A stretch of DNA of 45,193 nucleotides from positions 1-45,193 of the forward strand of contig SCRU01000170.1 in the NCBI GenBank assembly GCA_004323695.1, in the 5' to 3' direction. Below the pieces are notes generated by a model, which saw only the letters and a program-made list of their open reading frames with translations, made no database searches and was not told the origin of the DNA. The position numbers were made by a program, and so were the translations under genes. The DNA comes from Burkholderiaceae bacterium (GTDB lineage Bacteria; Pseudomonadota; Gammaproteobacteria; Burkholderiales; Burkholderiaceae_C). Positions 1-8,363 of the stretch are shown one piece after another (position 1 is the stretch's first letter; every line of letters begins with the position of its first letter).

Positions 1-41
1 ATGGCTTCAAACATGCTCGTACTTTCAATGACAACAAAAGA

Positions 42-66
42 AAAGGCGAACACATCGTTCGCCTTT
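42..66 (-). terminator. Intrinsic terminator downstream of tRNA-Val
   Basis: A perfect 10-bp stem (AAAGGCGAAC / GTTCGCCTTT) with a 5-base loop. Read on the minus strand it is followed by a T-rich tract (TTTTCTTTTGTT). It lies just beyond the CCA end of the tRNA-Val gene, so it probably ends the hupB/tRNA transcript. Confidence 0.8.
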
Positions 67-73
67 GCATCGG

Positions 74-149
74 TGGTGGGTGCTGACGGGTTCGAACCGC
101 CGACCTACGCCTTGTAAGGGCGCCGCTCTACCAGCTGAGCTAAGCACCC
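74..149 (-). tRNA. tRNA-Val (anticodon UAC)
   Basis: The minus strand folds as a complete cloverleaf. The acceptor stem GGGTGCT pairs with AGCACCC, the D-arm starts TAGCTCAGCTGGTAGAGC, the anticodon loop is CTTACAA with anticodon TAC, the T-arm contains GGTTCGAACCC, the discriminator base is A, and the CCA end is encoded (positions 74-76). Total length is 76 nt. It follows hupB by 16 bp in the same direction and is probably co-transcribed with it. Confidence 0.97.
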
Positions 150-165
150 CACCTCAACGGTTTGC

Positions 166-438
166 CTAGTTCAACGCATCTTTCAATGCCTTGCCGGGAC
201 GGAACTTTGGCACCTTGGCTGCCTTGATTTTAATCGCAGCGCCGGTGCGCGGGTTGCGCCCGCTGCGCGCAGCGCGTTTACCCACCGCAAACGTGCCAAA
301 ACCCACGAGCGACACCGAGCCGCCTTTCTTCAGGGTCGTCTTGACGGCACCGATGGTGGATTCCAGGGCGCGGGTGGCCGCGGCCTTGGAGATGTCTGCA
401 TGCTTTGCGATGTGCTCGATAAGTTCTGTCTTGTTCAC
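166..438 (-). CDS. hupB: Nucleoid protein HU (beta-type)
   Basis: A 90-residue protein, the usual HU length. It starts [20 protein letters not shown] and has the HU/IHF signature near residues 46-65 ([20 protein letters not shown]), the beta-arm that wraps DNA, followed by the proline of the arm tip. HU binds DNA non-specifically in the nucleoid, bends it and supports replication, repair and recombination. The gene is transcribed leftward from a clear sigma-70 type promoter about 130 bp upstream and is followed by tRNA-Val. The GNPRTG segment and the absence of an IHF-type extension favour HU over IHF. Assignment is secure; 'B' versus 'A' is a naming matter because many Burkholderiales carry several HU genes. 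Confidence 0.95.
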   Translation of the reverse strand: MNKTELIEHIAKHADISKAAATRALESTIGAVKTTLKKGGSVSLVGFGTFAVGKRAARSGRNPRTGAAIKIKAAKVPKFRPGKALKDALN

Positions 439-566
439 AAGGGACCCCTCGTTCAGAAAAGTTGATCTGGATGTGTTTCAAAAAACTCCCACGGCCCGAG
501 GTTTCGATCTGTTGATTCTCTCGGACCTACAGGGAGCTTCGGTGGCAGCGCCCGCTGCTGCGTCAG

Positions 567-595
567 ATTAGAGCCATGGACTGCCATGGTGTCAA
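567..595 (-). promoter_or_regulatory. Sigma-70 promoter of hupB
   Basis: On the minus strand a perfect -35 box TTGACA (590-595) is followed by a 17-bp spacer and a -10 box TCTAAT (567-572). The predicted start is near 560, giving a leader of about 120 nt before the hupB ATG. The spacer contains CCATGG-ACTG-CCATGG, a symmetric sequence that could be an operator, though no factor is recognised. Confidence 0.75.
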
Positions 596-721
596 TACGG
601 CTGCAGCATTACAACGGCACAGACAGTGATTTTAGACCGTTTATGCGGGCCTCTGGTGGCGCGCGCGGCAGGTCGTCCGCGCCAGTTGCAACTTTTCCAG
701 GTTCACGCATCCGGCCCGGAC

Positions 722-1807
722 CTACAGCGCGTGAGCAATCGCCTTGCCCATGTCAGCGGTGCCCGCCGTGCCGCCGAGGTCCCGTGTGCGCGGTGCGCCG
801 CTATTGGGCTCCAGCACCTTTTCAATGGCAGCCAGCACCGAATCGTGCGCCTGTCGGTAGCCCAGAAAGTCCAGCATCAGGGCACCGCACCAGATCTGGC
901 CAACCGGATTCGCGAGGTTCTTGCCGGCAATATCGGGCGCCGAGCCATGCACGGGCTCGAACAGCGACGGATATTTCCTGTCGGGATTCAGGTTGGCGCT
1001 CGGTGCAATGCCGATCGTGCCGGTGCAGGCCGGCCCGAGATCGCTCAGGATGTCGCCAAACAGGTTGCTCGCCACCACGACATCGAAGAAATCCGGGCGC
1101 TGGACGAAATGCGCCGTGAGGATGTCGATGTGGAACCGGTCCACGCGAACATCCGGATAGGCCTTCGCCATCTCGGCCACGCGTTCATCCCAATACGGCA
1201 TGGTGATGGCGATCCCGTTCGACTTCGTCGCGCTGGTCAGATGTTTTTTCGGACGCGACTGCGCCAGCTCGAAAGCGAATTTCAACGCGCGATCGACACC
1301 AACGCGCGACATCACCGTCTCCTGCATCACGATCTCGCGTTCGGTTCCGGGATACATGCGCCCGCCAATGCTGGAATACTCGCCCTCGGTGTTTTCACGC
1401 ACGATCACCATGTCGATTTCACCGGCCTCGCGCCGGCTGCCATCGCGCCGCACCACGGGCGCGATCACGCCCGGCATCAGGCGCGCCGGACGCAGGTTGA
1501 TGTACTGGTCGAACTCGCGGCGAAACAGCAGCAGCGAGCCCCACAGCGACACATGGTCGGCAATCTTCTCGGGCCAGCCCACCGCCCCGAAGTAGATCGC
1601 GTCGTGGCCGCCGATCCGGTCCTTCCAGTCGTCCGGCAGCATCTTGCCGTGGCGCTCAAAGTAGTCCCAGCTCGAAAAATCGAAATGATCGAACTGCAGG
1701 TCGATGCCGAACTTGCGCGCGGCCGCATCCATCACGCGGATGCCCTCGGGCATCACTTCCTTGCCAATGCCATCGCCGGCGATCACGGCGATCCGATTCT
1801 TGCTCAT
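722..1807 (-). CDS. ttuC: Tartrate/D-malate-type dehydrogenase (isocitrate/isopropylmalate dehydrogenase superfamily)
   Basis: A 361-residue NAD- and metal-dependent beta-decarboxylating dehydrogenase. It opens with the nucleotide-fold start KNRIAVIAGDGIGKEVMPEG and carries VRENTEGEYSSIGGR, the substrate loop, and the late FEPVHGSAPDIAGKNLANP cofactor motif. The family (TtuC, DmlA, YeaU) oxidises tartrate, D-malate or 3-isopropylmalate. The WP-type active site and YSSIGGRMYPGTEREI resemble tartrate/D-malate enzymes rather than LeuB. The start at 1807 was chosen because the family begins there; an in-frame extension to 1870 runs into the upstream gene. Its ATG lies 4 bp after the stop of the hydrolase gene, so the two form an operon. 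The substrate cannot be fixed from sequence alone. Confidence 0.85.
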   Translation of the reverse strand: MSKNRIAVIAGDGIGKEVMPEGIRVMDAAARKFGIDLQFDHFDFSSWDYFERHGKMLPDDWKDRIGGHDAIYFGAVGWPEKIADHVSLWGSLLLFRREFDQYINLRPARLMPGVIAPVVRRDGSRREAGEIDMVIVRENTEGEYSSIGGRMYPGTEREIVMQETVMSRVGVDRALKFAFELAQSRPKKHLTSATKSNGIAITMPYWDERVAEMAKAYPDVRVDRFHIDILTAHFVQRPDFFDVVVASNLFGDILSDLGPACTGTIGIAPSANLNPDRKYPSLFEPVHGSAPDIAGKNLANPVGQIWCGALMLDFLGYRQAHDSVLAAIEKVLEPNSGAPRTRDLGGTAGTADMGKAIAHAL

Positions 1808-1811
1808 TGCG

Positions 1812-2723
1812 TCAACTCCTGAAAAATTGGAAAACTTCGTCCAGCAACCTCTGGGGCGCTTCCTCGGCAATATAGTGCCCGCACGGCAGGGAGCGGCCTG
1901 ATACCTGCCGCGCGCGCTCGCGCCACAGCGCCATCACATCGAAACAGCGCCCCACCGCGCCATGCTCGCCCCACAACACATGCAGCGGCTGCGCCAGCTT
2001 GCGGCGTGCTGCCACGTCGGCGCGATCGTGCACCAGGTCAATCGTGGCCGACGCCCGGTAGTCCTCGCAAATGCTGTGGGCCGTGCCGGCAATCTGCACG
2101 CAGCGTTCGTATTCGGCCAGCGCCCGGGGCGCAAACGCGGCCAAACCGGCATAACGCCCACCCATCACGCTGTGCAGATAGCGTACCGGATCGGATTCGA
2201 TCAAGGCCTCGGGCAGCGGCGGCGGCTGGATCAGGAAGAACCAGTGCCAGTAAGCGCGCGCAAATGCCTCCGAGGTGCGGTCATACATCGCCAGCGTGGG
2301 CGCGACATCCAGCAGCATCAATCGCTCCACCGCCTTCGGGTGATCCGCCGCGAGCCGGTGCGCCACGCGCGCGCCGCGATCGTGCGCCAGCACCTGAAAG
2401 CGGTCGAATCCATGGCGCTGCATGACAGCCATCGCATCGAGCGCCATCTCGCGTCTGGCGTACGGCCCATGGTCGGTGTTCGACACCGGGCGGCCCGAAT
2501 CGCCATAACCGCGCAGGTCCATCATGACCAGGGTGAAGCATTGCGCCAGCACCGGCGCGACACGGTGCCACATGACATGGGTTTGCGGGTGGCCGTGTAG
2601 CAGCAGCAAGGGCGCGCCCTGCCCACCCGCCTGACCGTGCAGCCGCACGCCGCAGCGCTCGACATCGAAAGGGGAAAACTGGCCTGGCACAGTCTCGATT
2701 CTGCGTTGCCGCGCAGCATTCAT
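1812..2723 (-). CDS. Alpha/beta hydrolase resembling haloacetate (fluoroacetate) dehalogenase
   Basis: A 303-residue alpha/beta-hydrolase. The oxyanion region reads LLLLHGHPQTHVMWHRVAP and is followed by DLRGYGDSGRP. The nucleophile elbow is AHDRGARVAHR, with aspartate rather than serine as nucleophile, which is the mark of dehalogenases and epoxide hydrolases. ARAYWHWFFLIQP and the late CGHYIAEEAP (catalytic His) closely match fluoroacetate dehalogenases. The family splits haloacetate into glycolate and halide. The ATG at 2723 is preferred because the in-frame extension to 3026 has no family-like sequence and overlaps the LysR fossil and the EamA gene. It heads an operon with the tartrate/malate-type dehydrogenase. 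Defluorinating activity itself is only inferred. Confidence 0.8.
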   Translation of the reverse strand: MNAARQRRIETVPGQFSPFDVERCGVRLHGQAGGQGAPLLLLHGHPQTHVMWHRVAPVLAQCFTLVMMDLRGYGDSGRPVSNTDHGPYARREMALDAMAVMQRHGFDRFQVLAHDRGARVAHRLAADHPKAVERLMLLDVAPTLAMYDRTSEAFARAYWHWFFLIQPPPLPEALIESDPVRYLHSVMGGRYAGLAAFAPRALAEYERCVQIAGTAHSICEDYRASATIDLVHDRADVAARRKLAQPLHVLWGEHGAVGRCFDVMALWRERARQVSGRSLPCGHYIAEEAPQRLLDEVFQFFRS

Positions 2724-2768
2724 CAAGCAAAAGTCCGCGAATCGATGGTTTTCAAAAAAAAGAATTTG

Positions 2769-2915
2769 ATGGAGCGCCGTGATTTGCGCCTGATGCTGGG
2801 CGATCTGCGAGCAGCAGAGCCTGGTCGATGCCGCCGGCGCCATGGGCGTTGCCCCATCGGTCGTCACCAGGCGCCTGATCAACGTTCTCGTGGTGCGCCT
2901 TCGCGACAAAACCTG
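2769..2915 (+). pseudogene. Remnant of a LysR-type regulator (N-terminal helix-turn-helix only)
   Basis: On the plus strand, divergent from the hydrolase operon, MERRDLRLML is readable from 2769. After one extra G in the GGG at 2798-2800 the next frame gives AICEQQSLVDAAGAMGVAPS then VVTRRL, the classic LysR N-terminal helix-turn-helix. Shortly after comes VRLRDKT, which recalls the LysR motif VRLLDRTTR with a few residues missing. Everything beyond is lost, and the EamA gene's stop codon follows at 2921. So this is the first ~45 codons of a LysR gene broken by a frameshift and a large deletion. LysR genes typically sit divergent to the operon they control, which fits the position. Confidence 0.6.
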
Positions 2916-2920
2916 GAAAA

Positions 2921-3811
2921 TCAGGCCGGCAATTTCGCGGGCCGCACCACGAGGCTCACGCCCAGCGCGGTGATGGCGGTGCCGCTCAGCGTTACCACGG
3001 TGATGGGCTCGGCAAACAGCAGCCACGCCATCAGTGCCGTGGCGGGAGGCACCAGATACATCAGGCTGGTGACCGCCGCCACCGCGCCACGCTGGATCAG
3101 CATATACAGCAACGAGCTGCCGCCCAATGTCAGCGCCAGCACCGACCAGGCCATCGCGCCGGCCAGTTCGGCATTCCAGTGCAGGGGCTCATGCTCCAGC
3201 AGCGCAAATGGCAGCGTCACCAGCAAGGCTGCGCCCAGCAGCACCGCATTGGCCGAGCGAACATCGCAGGGGGCCACAAACCGCTTCTGGTACAGCGTGC
3301 CGGCCGTGATGCTGAACAGCGCCATGCAGGCCAGCGAGAGGTTCATCCAGTCAGCCTCACCGCCCTGCCCCAATTTGCGCCACACGACCAGCGCCAGCCC
3401 CGCAAAGCCCAGCGTCAGGCCGGCCCACTGGCGGCGCGTCACCTGACCGCCCGTGCCCGAGAGCCAGACGGCAGTCAGTACCGGCTGCAAGCCCACGATC
3501 AGGGACGACAGGCCCGAGCCCATGCCGGCCTTGATGGCGGCCCAAACACCGCCCAGGTAGCCGCCATTCATCAACATGCCGGTGACGGCCAGGTGCAGCC
3601 ACTGCGCGTACGTTTTCGGCCAGGCCACCCGCGCCAGCACGATCCAGGGCAGAAAACACAGGATCGACAGCGCATAGCGCAGCGCCAGGAACTTCATCGG
3701 CGGGGCATACGGCATGCCGTAGCGCGCCACGATGAAGCCGGTGCTCCAGATCACGACAAACACGGCAGGCATGGCCCGCGTGAAGGCGTCGTCGCGGGGC
3801 ACCGACGTCAT
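2921..3811 (-). CDS. EamA/DMT-family inner-membrane exporter
   Basis: A 296-residue, very hydrophobic protein with about ten predicted membrane helices in two similar halves, the layout of the drug/metabolite transporter (DMT, EamA) family. The opening VFVVIWSTGFIVARYGMPYA and the central GLQPVLTAVW are typical EamA sequences. Members export amino acids, metabolites or toxic compounds across the inner membrane; the substrate here is unknown. It lies 10 bp downstream of pgsA and probably shares its transcript. Its 3' end sits against the LysR remnant, so a deletion may have brought it there. Confidence 0.85.
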   Translation of the reverse strand: MTSVPRDDAFTRAMPAVFVVIWSTGFIVARYGMPYAPPMKFLALRYALSILCFLPWIVLARVAWPKTYAQWLHLAVTGMLMNGGYLGGVWAAIKAGMGSGLSSLIVGLQPVLTAVWLSGTGGQVTRRQWAGLTLGFAGLALVVWRKLGQGGEADWMNLSLACMALFSITAGTLYQKRFVAPCDVRSANAVLLGAALLVTLPFALLEHEPLHWNAELAGAMAWSVLALTLGGSSLLYMLIQRGAVAAVTSLMYLVPPATALMAWLLFAEPITVVTLSGTAITALGVSLVVRPAKLPA

Positions 3812-3821
3812 GACGGCAAGG

Positions 3822-4388
3822 TCACTTCACGCGCGCGCGGATCTCCGGCAGCGCTTTTTGCAGGTAATAAACCATGGACCAGACGGTCAGGATGGCCGCG
3901 ATCCAGATCAGCCAGGTGCCCCACAAATGCGTGTCGATGCGCCCGAACAGGCGCCCGCCAAACAGCAGGAACGGAATGGCGATCATCTGCGCCACCGTCT
4001 TGAGCTTGCCGATCATGTGCACCGCCACGCTCTTGGAGGCGCCGATATGCGCCATCCATTCGCGCAGCGCCGAAATCGCGATCTCGCGCCCGATGATGAT
4101 CAGCGCCACGAACACGTCCACGCGCTGCAGGTACACCAGCACCAGCACGCAGGCGGAAACCAGGAACTTGTCGGCCACCGGGTCGAGGAAGGCGCCGAAC
4201 GCGGAGGTCTGGTTCAGCTTGCGCGCCAGGAAGCCGTCCAGCCAGTCGGTGGCCGCGAATAGCACGAACATCACCGTGGCGATCAGATTGCGGCTGGGCT
4301 CGCTGATGGGCAGGTAGAAGACTCCGACAATCAGCGGGATCGCGACGATGCGCGCCCAGGTCATGATGGTCGGAATGGTCAGGAACAT
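3822..4388 (-). CDS. pgsA: CDP-diacylglycerol-glycerol-3-phosphate 3-phosphatidyltransferase
   Basis: A 188-residue integral membrane enzyme that makes phosphatidylglycerol phosphate, the first committed step to phosphatidylglycerol and cardiolipin. The start MFLTIPTIMTWARIVAIPLI is typical. The CDP-alcohol phosphotransferase signature D-x2-D-G-x2-A-R-x8-G-x3-D-x3-D is complete (DWLDGFLARKLNQTSAFGAF then LDPVADKF). The ATG at 4388 was chosen on family length; the in-frame region further upstream belongs to the end of uvrC. It follows uvrC by 67 bp on the same strand, the same order as in many proteobacteria. Confidence 0.96.
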   Translation of the reverse strand: MFLTIPTIMTWARIVAIPLIVGVFYLPISEPSRNLIATVMFVLFAATDWLDGFLARKLNQTSAFGAFLDPVADKFLVSACVLVLVYLQRVDVFVALIIIGREIAISALREWMAHIGASKSVAVHMIGKLKTVAQMIAIPFLLFGGRLFGRIDTHLWGTWLIWIAAILTVWSMVYYLQKALPEIRARVK

Positions 4389-4455
4389 GAGGGTGATTGT
4401 GTCATGGCCGGCGCTATTCGAGGGACAGGCCTGCTGACGGACCGGGCTGCGGAAC

Positions 4456-6438
4456 TCATCGCAGCGCCCGGTAGATTTCCGCGGCCAGCTCCTTCGAGAT
4501 GCCCTCGACCGTGGCAATGTCCTGCGCGCTCGCGGAGGCCACACCCCGAACCCCGCCAAAGCGCTGCAGCAGCCGGGCTCGGCGCTTTGGGCCGATGCCG
4601 GGAATTTCTTCAAGCTTGCTCCCACCCACGCGCACCCGGGCGCGTTGGGCGCGCATGCCGGTAATCGCAAAGCGGTGCGCCTCATCACGAATCTGCGCCA
4701 CCAACATCAGGGCGGCGGAATCCTTGCCCAGGTAGACCTTGGGGCGGCCGTCGGCGAACACCAGTTCCTCCAGGCCGACCTTGCGGCCCTCTCCCTTTTC
4801 CACGCCGACAATCAGGCCGAGGTCGATGCCCAGTTCGGCAAACACCTCGCGCGCCATGCTGACCTGTCCCTTGCCGCCATCCACCAGCACCAGGTCGGGC
4901 AGGCGCACGTGAGAGGATTCGGAGGTGGCCGGATCCGCGTTCTCGGCCTGGCGGATGGCCTCCACCATCTTGCCGTAACGCCGGCTCAGCACCTGGCGCA
5001 TGGCCGCGTAGTCGTCGCCCGGCGTGATGCCGTCGATGGAATAGCGGCGGTACTCGCCGCTTTGCATCTTGTGGCCCTGAAACACGACGCAGGAGCCCTG
5101 CGTGGCCTCTCCGGCAGTGTGGGAAATGTCGAAGCATTCGATGCGAAAGGCATCGAGCCGGTCCGGCACCAGGCCCAGCGCATCGACCAGCGCGCGGGTG
5201 CGCGCCTGCTGCGAACCCTCCTGCGCCAGCAGCCGCGCCAGCGCGATCCCGGCGTCCTTCTGCGCCATCTCGAGCCAGATACGACGTTGCTCGCGCGGCT
5301 GGTGCACGGCACTGATGCGCACCCCGGTCTGCAGCGACAACGCATCGATCAACGCCGGGCTGACCGGCTCGCTGGTGATCAGCACGGGCGGCACCGGCAC
5401 GTCGATGTAGTGCTGCGCGATGAACGCCTGCAGCACCTGGGCTTCGACCGACAGCGCGGCTGGCGCCGCAGCGCCATCCAGCCCTTCATCGGCGCCCTCC
5501 TGCAGATCCGCTTGATAAACACTGGTGGCGTCTTCCACCTGCGCCGGAAAATAGGGCCGGTCCCCCAAATGCCGCCCGCCGCGCACCATCGCCAGATTCA
5601 CACAGGCGCGGCCGCCCTGCACCTGCACCGCCAGAACGTCCACGTCCTTGTCCGACACGTTGTCCACCGCCTGCTGGTGCAGCACGGCCGACAGTGCCGA
5701 CATCTGGTTGCGCAGTTCGGCCGCCTGCTCGAACTCCAGCTTGTCGGCATGCGCCATCATGCGCGCCTGCAGCGCGTCCAGCACCTGTTGGGTCTCGCCG
5801 CGCAGGAATTTTTCGGCGTCCTGCACATCCTGCGCATAGGCGTCTGCCGAGATGTGATTGACGCAGGGGCCAGAGCACCGCTTGATCTGGTACAGCAGAC
5901 AGGGCCGGGTGCGGTTGCTGAACACCGTGTCTTCGCAGGTGCGCAACCGGAACACCTTTTGCAGCAGCAGGATCGCCTCCTTGACCGCCCAGCCGTTCGG
6001 AAACGGGCCGAAGTAGCGGTTCTTCTTGTCGACCGCGCCCCTGTAGTAGGCGATGCGCGGAAAACGGACCGATGCCGGCGCCCCGGCCGGAACCTTGCCG
6101 TGATGGCCGGTCATCTTCAGATACGGATAACTCTTGTCGTCCCGAAACAGGATGTTGTACTTGGGGTCCAGCGTCTTGATCAGGTTGTTTTCCAGCAGCA
6201 GCGCCTCGGCCTCGGAGCGCACCACCGTGGTCTCCATGCGCACGATTTTGCTCACCATGTGGCCGATGCGCGTGCCGCCGTGATCCTTTTGGAAATAGCT
6301 GGAAACGCGCCGCTTCAGATTGATCGCCTTGCCCACGTAAAGCAACTGGTCGTCGGCGTCAAAGTAGCGGTACACGCCCGGCAGCGCGGGCAGCGCCGCG
6401 ACCTCGCTCAGCAGTTGTTCGGAATGCAGGCCTGACAT
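4456..6438 (-). CDS. uvrC: Excinuclease ABC subunit C
   Basis: A 660-residue nucleotide-excision-repair endonuclease that makes the 3' and 5' cuts around a UvrB-bound lesion. The N-terminal GIY-YIG nuclease is at about residues 15-95 ([20 protein letters not shown]), the UVR motif that binds UvrB is near 210-245 ([17 protein letters not shown]), the RNase H-like domain with its catalytic aspartates follows ([20 protein letters not shown]), and the C-terminal double helix-hairpin-helix ends the protein ([20 protein letters not shown]). A short Ala/Gly/Glu-rich insertion lies near the middle ([20 protein letters not shown]). The ATG at 6438 fits the family start; it is divergent from earP, 75 bp away, so the promoters share that gap. 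Confidence 0.97.
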   Translation of the reverse strand: MSGLHSEQLLSEVAALPALPGVYRYFDADDQLLYVGKAINLKRRVSSYFQKDHGGTRIGHMVSKIVRMETTVVRSEAEALLLENNLIKTLDPKYNILFRDDKSYPYLKMTGHHGKVPAGAPASVRFPRIAYYRGAVDKKNRYFGPFPNGWAVKEAILLLQKVFRLRTCEDTVFSNRTRPCLLYQIKRCSGPCVNHISADAYAQDVQDAEKFLRGETQQVLDALQARMMAHADKLEFEQAAELRNQMSALSAVLHQQAVDNVSDKDVDVLAVQVQGGRACVNLAMVRGGRHLGDRPYFPAQVEDATSVYQADLQEGADEGLDGAAAPAALSVEAQVLQAFIAQHYIDVPVPPVLITSEPVSPALIDALSLQTGVRISAVHQPREQRRIWLEMAQKDAGIALARLLAQEGSQQARTRALVDALGLVPDRLDAFRIECFDISHTAGEATQGSCVVFQGHKMQSGEYRRYSIDGITPGDDYAAMRQVLSRRYGKMVEAIRQAENADPATSESSHVRLPDLVLVDGGKGQVSMAREVFAELGIDLGLIVGVEKGEGRKVGLEELVFADGRPKVYLGKDSAALMLVAQIRDEAHRFAITGMRAQRARVRVGGSKLEEIPGIGPKRRARLLQRFGGVRGVASASAQDIATVEGISKELAAEIYRALR

Positions 6439-6513
6439 ACCGGCGTATTGTCGCGCCTGCGCCCGGCCCGACCCGGCGTCAGGGTTGGCGGCAGGGCGGT
6501 ACACAATCGCACC

Positions 6514-7596
6514 ATGCTGTGGGACATCTTCTGCAAGGTCATCGACAATTTCGGCGACGTCGGCGTGTGCTGGCGCCTCGCCGCCGACCTCGCAGCGCGC
6601 GGCGAACAGGTGCGGCTATGGGTGGACGACACGCGCGCGCTGGCCTGGATGGCACCGGCCGGCTGCCCGGGCGTGACGGTGCTGCCCTGGGCGCCGGCGC
6701 CGCGCACCACCGGGCGGCCGGCCAGCGACGTGCTGGTGGAAGCTTTCGGTTGCGGCATTGATCCTGAATTCATAGCTGGCATTGCAGATCGGGCAAGGGT
6801 CACAGGCGCAAACCCCGTATGGATCAACCTCGAATACCTGTCCGCCGAGCGCTATGTGGAGCGCAGCCATGGCCTGCCGTCACCAGTGTTGTACGGACCG
6901 GGAAAGGGCCTGGTCCGGCACTTTTTCTACCCCGGCTTCACGCCCCGCACCGGCGGCCTGCTGCGCGAGCCTGATCTGGGGGCGCGGCGATCGGCCTTCG
7001 ATCGCGCGGCATGGCGGGCACGGCTGGGCGTCGCGCCGGGCGGCGAACGCCTGGCATCCCTGTTCTGCTACGAGCCGGCCGCGCTGGACGGTCTGCTCGA
7101 CCAATTGGCAAGCGCCGGGCAGCCCACGCGGCTGCTCGTGACCACAGGGCGCGCGGCGGCCGCCACGCGCGCGCTCATTGAGCATAAAAATAGGCGCCAT
7201 CCCTTGTGGGAAAAGAATAGTCTGCTATCTATTTCATATTTACCCGAATTGAGCCAGATTGATTTCGACCATCTGCTGTGGGCCTGCGACCTCAATTTCG
7301 TGCGCGGCGAAGACTCGCTGGTGCGTGCGCTGTGGGCTGGCCAAGCCTTCATCTGGCAGATCTATCCGCAGGACGACGCGGCGCATCACCGCAAACTCGA
7401 CGCATTTCTGGATTGGCTGCAGGCGCCTGCGTCACTGCGGCAATTCCATCAGGTCTGGAACGGCACCAGCGCCACGGCCCTGCCGGCGATTGACATCGCC
7501 GCCTGGTGCGCCACCGTGGCGACGGCCCGCGCGCGACTGCTGGCGCAGGATGATCTGACGCATCAACTGCTGAAATTCGCGCGGGAAAACCGTTAA
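6514..7596 (+). CDS. earP: EF-P arginine rhamnosyltransferase EarP
   Basis: A 360-residue GT-B fold glycosyltransferase that transfers rhamnose from dTDP-rhamnose to Arg32 of elongation factor P. The N-terminus [20 protein letters not shown] holds the two conserved aspartates four residues apart (D11 and D15 here) needed for catalysis. [12 protein letters not shown] and the late [15 protein letters not shown] nucleotide-sugar site are EarP hallmarks. The ATG at 6514 is the family start. efp follows 107 bp downstream and encodes the required Arg32. Two short AT-rich repeat copies lie inside the gene (about codons 82-102 and 221-246) and lengthen or rewrite variable loops without breaking the frame. 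Confidence 0.95.
   Translation: MLWDIFCKVIDNFGDVGVCWRLAADLAARGEQVRLWVDDTRALAWMAPAGCPGVTVLPWAPAPRTTGRPASDVLVEAFGCGIDPEFIAGIADRARVTGANPVWINLEYLSAERYVERSHGLPSPVLYGPGKGLVRHFFYPGFTPRTGGLLREPDLGARRSAFDRAAWRARLGVAPGGERLASLFCYEPAALDGLLDQLASAGQPTRLLVTTGRAAAATRALIEHKNRRHPLWEKNSLLSISYLPELSQIDFDHLLWACDLNFVRGEDSLVRALWAGQAFIWQIYPQDDAAHHRKLDAFLDWLQAPASLRQFHQVWNGTSATALPAIDIAAWCATVATARARLLAQDDLTHQLLKFARENR
6757..6818 (+). repeat. AT-rich palindromic element, copy inside earP (degenerate)
   Basis: Contains GAATTCATAGCTGG and, about 17 bases on, GGGCAAGGGTCACAGGCGCAA, matching the order seen in other copies (ATAGC, then a CAAGGG core, then an A-rich end). The left half of the inverted repeat is eroded. It encodes roughly [18 protein letters not shown], a stretch just before the conserved [12 protein letters not shown] that is longer than I expect for EarP. 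Confidence 0.5.
7175..7250 (-). repeat. AT-rich palindromic element, second copy inside earP
   Basis: Read on the minus strand: AAATAGATAGCAGAC, then TTTTCCCACAAGGGATGG, then CCTATTTTTATGCTCAAT. This is one of the best matches to the family tail (TTCCACAAGGG ... ATTTTTGCTCAA). Local base composition drops sharply to AT-rich inside an otherwise GC-rich gene. It encodes roughly [20 protein letters not shown] between two conserved EarP blocks. Confidence 0.65.
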
Positions 7597-7703
7597 AATA
7601 ACGGGTTTCGTGGAATCGACGTGCCGGTTCGGCGCCAGATGCTTCCCGCTGCCAGCGCAGCCCCTCTCCCCGATACGTTTCCAAGACCTCCTCTCAAGAC
7701 CCT

Positions 7704-8258
7704 ATGAAAATCGCTCAAGAAATCCGCGCCGGCAACGTCATCATGCACGGCAAAGACCCGATGGTCGTGCTCAAGACCGAGTACAGCCGCGGCGGCCGCA
7801 ATTCGGCCACTGTGCGCATGAAACTCAAGAGCCTGATCGCCAACTTCAACACCGAAGTCGTGTTCAAGGCCGACGACAAGATGGACCAGGTCATCCTGGA
7901 CAAAAAGGACTGCACCTACTCCTACTTCGCCGAGCCCATGTATGTCTGCATGGACGAAGAGTTCAACCAGTACGAAGTGGAAGCCGAGAACATGGGTGAC
8001 ACGCTGAACTACCTGGAAGATGGTATGCCGCTGGAAGTGGTGTTCTACGAAGGCAAGGCCATCTCGGTCGAGCTGCCCACCAGCGTCGAGCGCGAAATTA
8101 CCTGGACCGAACCCGCCGTGAAGGGCGACACGTCCGGCAAGGTGCTCAAGCCTGCCAAGATCGCCACCGGCTTCGAGATCGGCGTGCCGATTTTCGTGGC
8201 CCAGGGCGACCGCATCGAAATCGACACCCGCACCGGGGAATACCGCAAGCGCGTCTGA
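7704..8258 (+). CDS. efp: Elongation factor P (Arg32 type)
   Basis: A 184-residue, three-domain translation factor that binds between the P and E sites of stalled ribosomes and restores peptide-bond formation at polyproline runs. The N-terminal KOW-like domain carries the modification loop [18 protein letters not shown]. Counting from the start Met the loop tip is Arg32, the residue rhamnosylated by EarP, rather than the lysine used by the EpmA pathway. The OB domains end in the typical [15 protein letters not shown]. It follows earP by 107 bp; a weak inverted repeat (AACCGTTA / TAACGGGTT, 7588-7607) with an embedded TTAAAAT lies between them, so efp may have its own promoter. An intrinsic terminator follows. 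Confidence 0.98.
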   Translation: MKIAQEIRAGNVIMHGKDPMVVLKTEYSRGGRNSATVRMKLKSLIANFNTEVVFKADDKMDQVILDKKDCTYSYFAEPMYVCMDEEFNQYEVEAENMGDTLNYLEDGMPLEVVFYEGKAISVELPTSVEREITWTEPAVKGDTSGKVLKPAKIATGFEIGVPIFVAQGDRIEIDTRTGEYRKRV

Positions 8259-8285
8259 CCAGACCGACCTGCCGCGCAGCGACCC

Positions 8286-8309
8286 AAAGGCTCCACCAGG
8301 AGCCTTTTT
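8286..8309 (+). terminator. Intrinsic terminator after efp
   Basis: Stem AAAGGCTCC / GGAGCCTTT with loop ACCA, followed by TTG and another T-run, 28 bp after the efp stop codon. Confidence 0.85.
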
Positions 8310-8363
8310 GTTTTTCCGAACCGTCCGCAGCAACGTCCCGGCCGGTCACCGACAATCGCATTC

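Noticed and set aside
2724-3026. N-terminal extension of the haloacetate-dehalogenase-like gene
   Set aside because: The extension has no family sequence and overlaps the EamA gene and the LysR remnant; the ATG at 2723 fits the family.
4645-6435. A 596-codon plus-strand open frame
   Set aside because: Exactly antisense to uvrC, with His/Arg/Gln-rich shadow composition.
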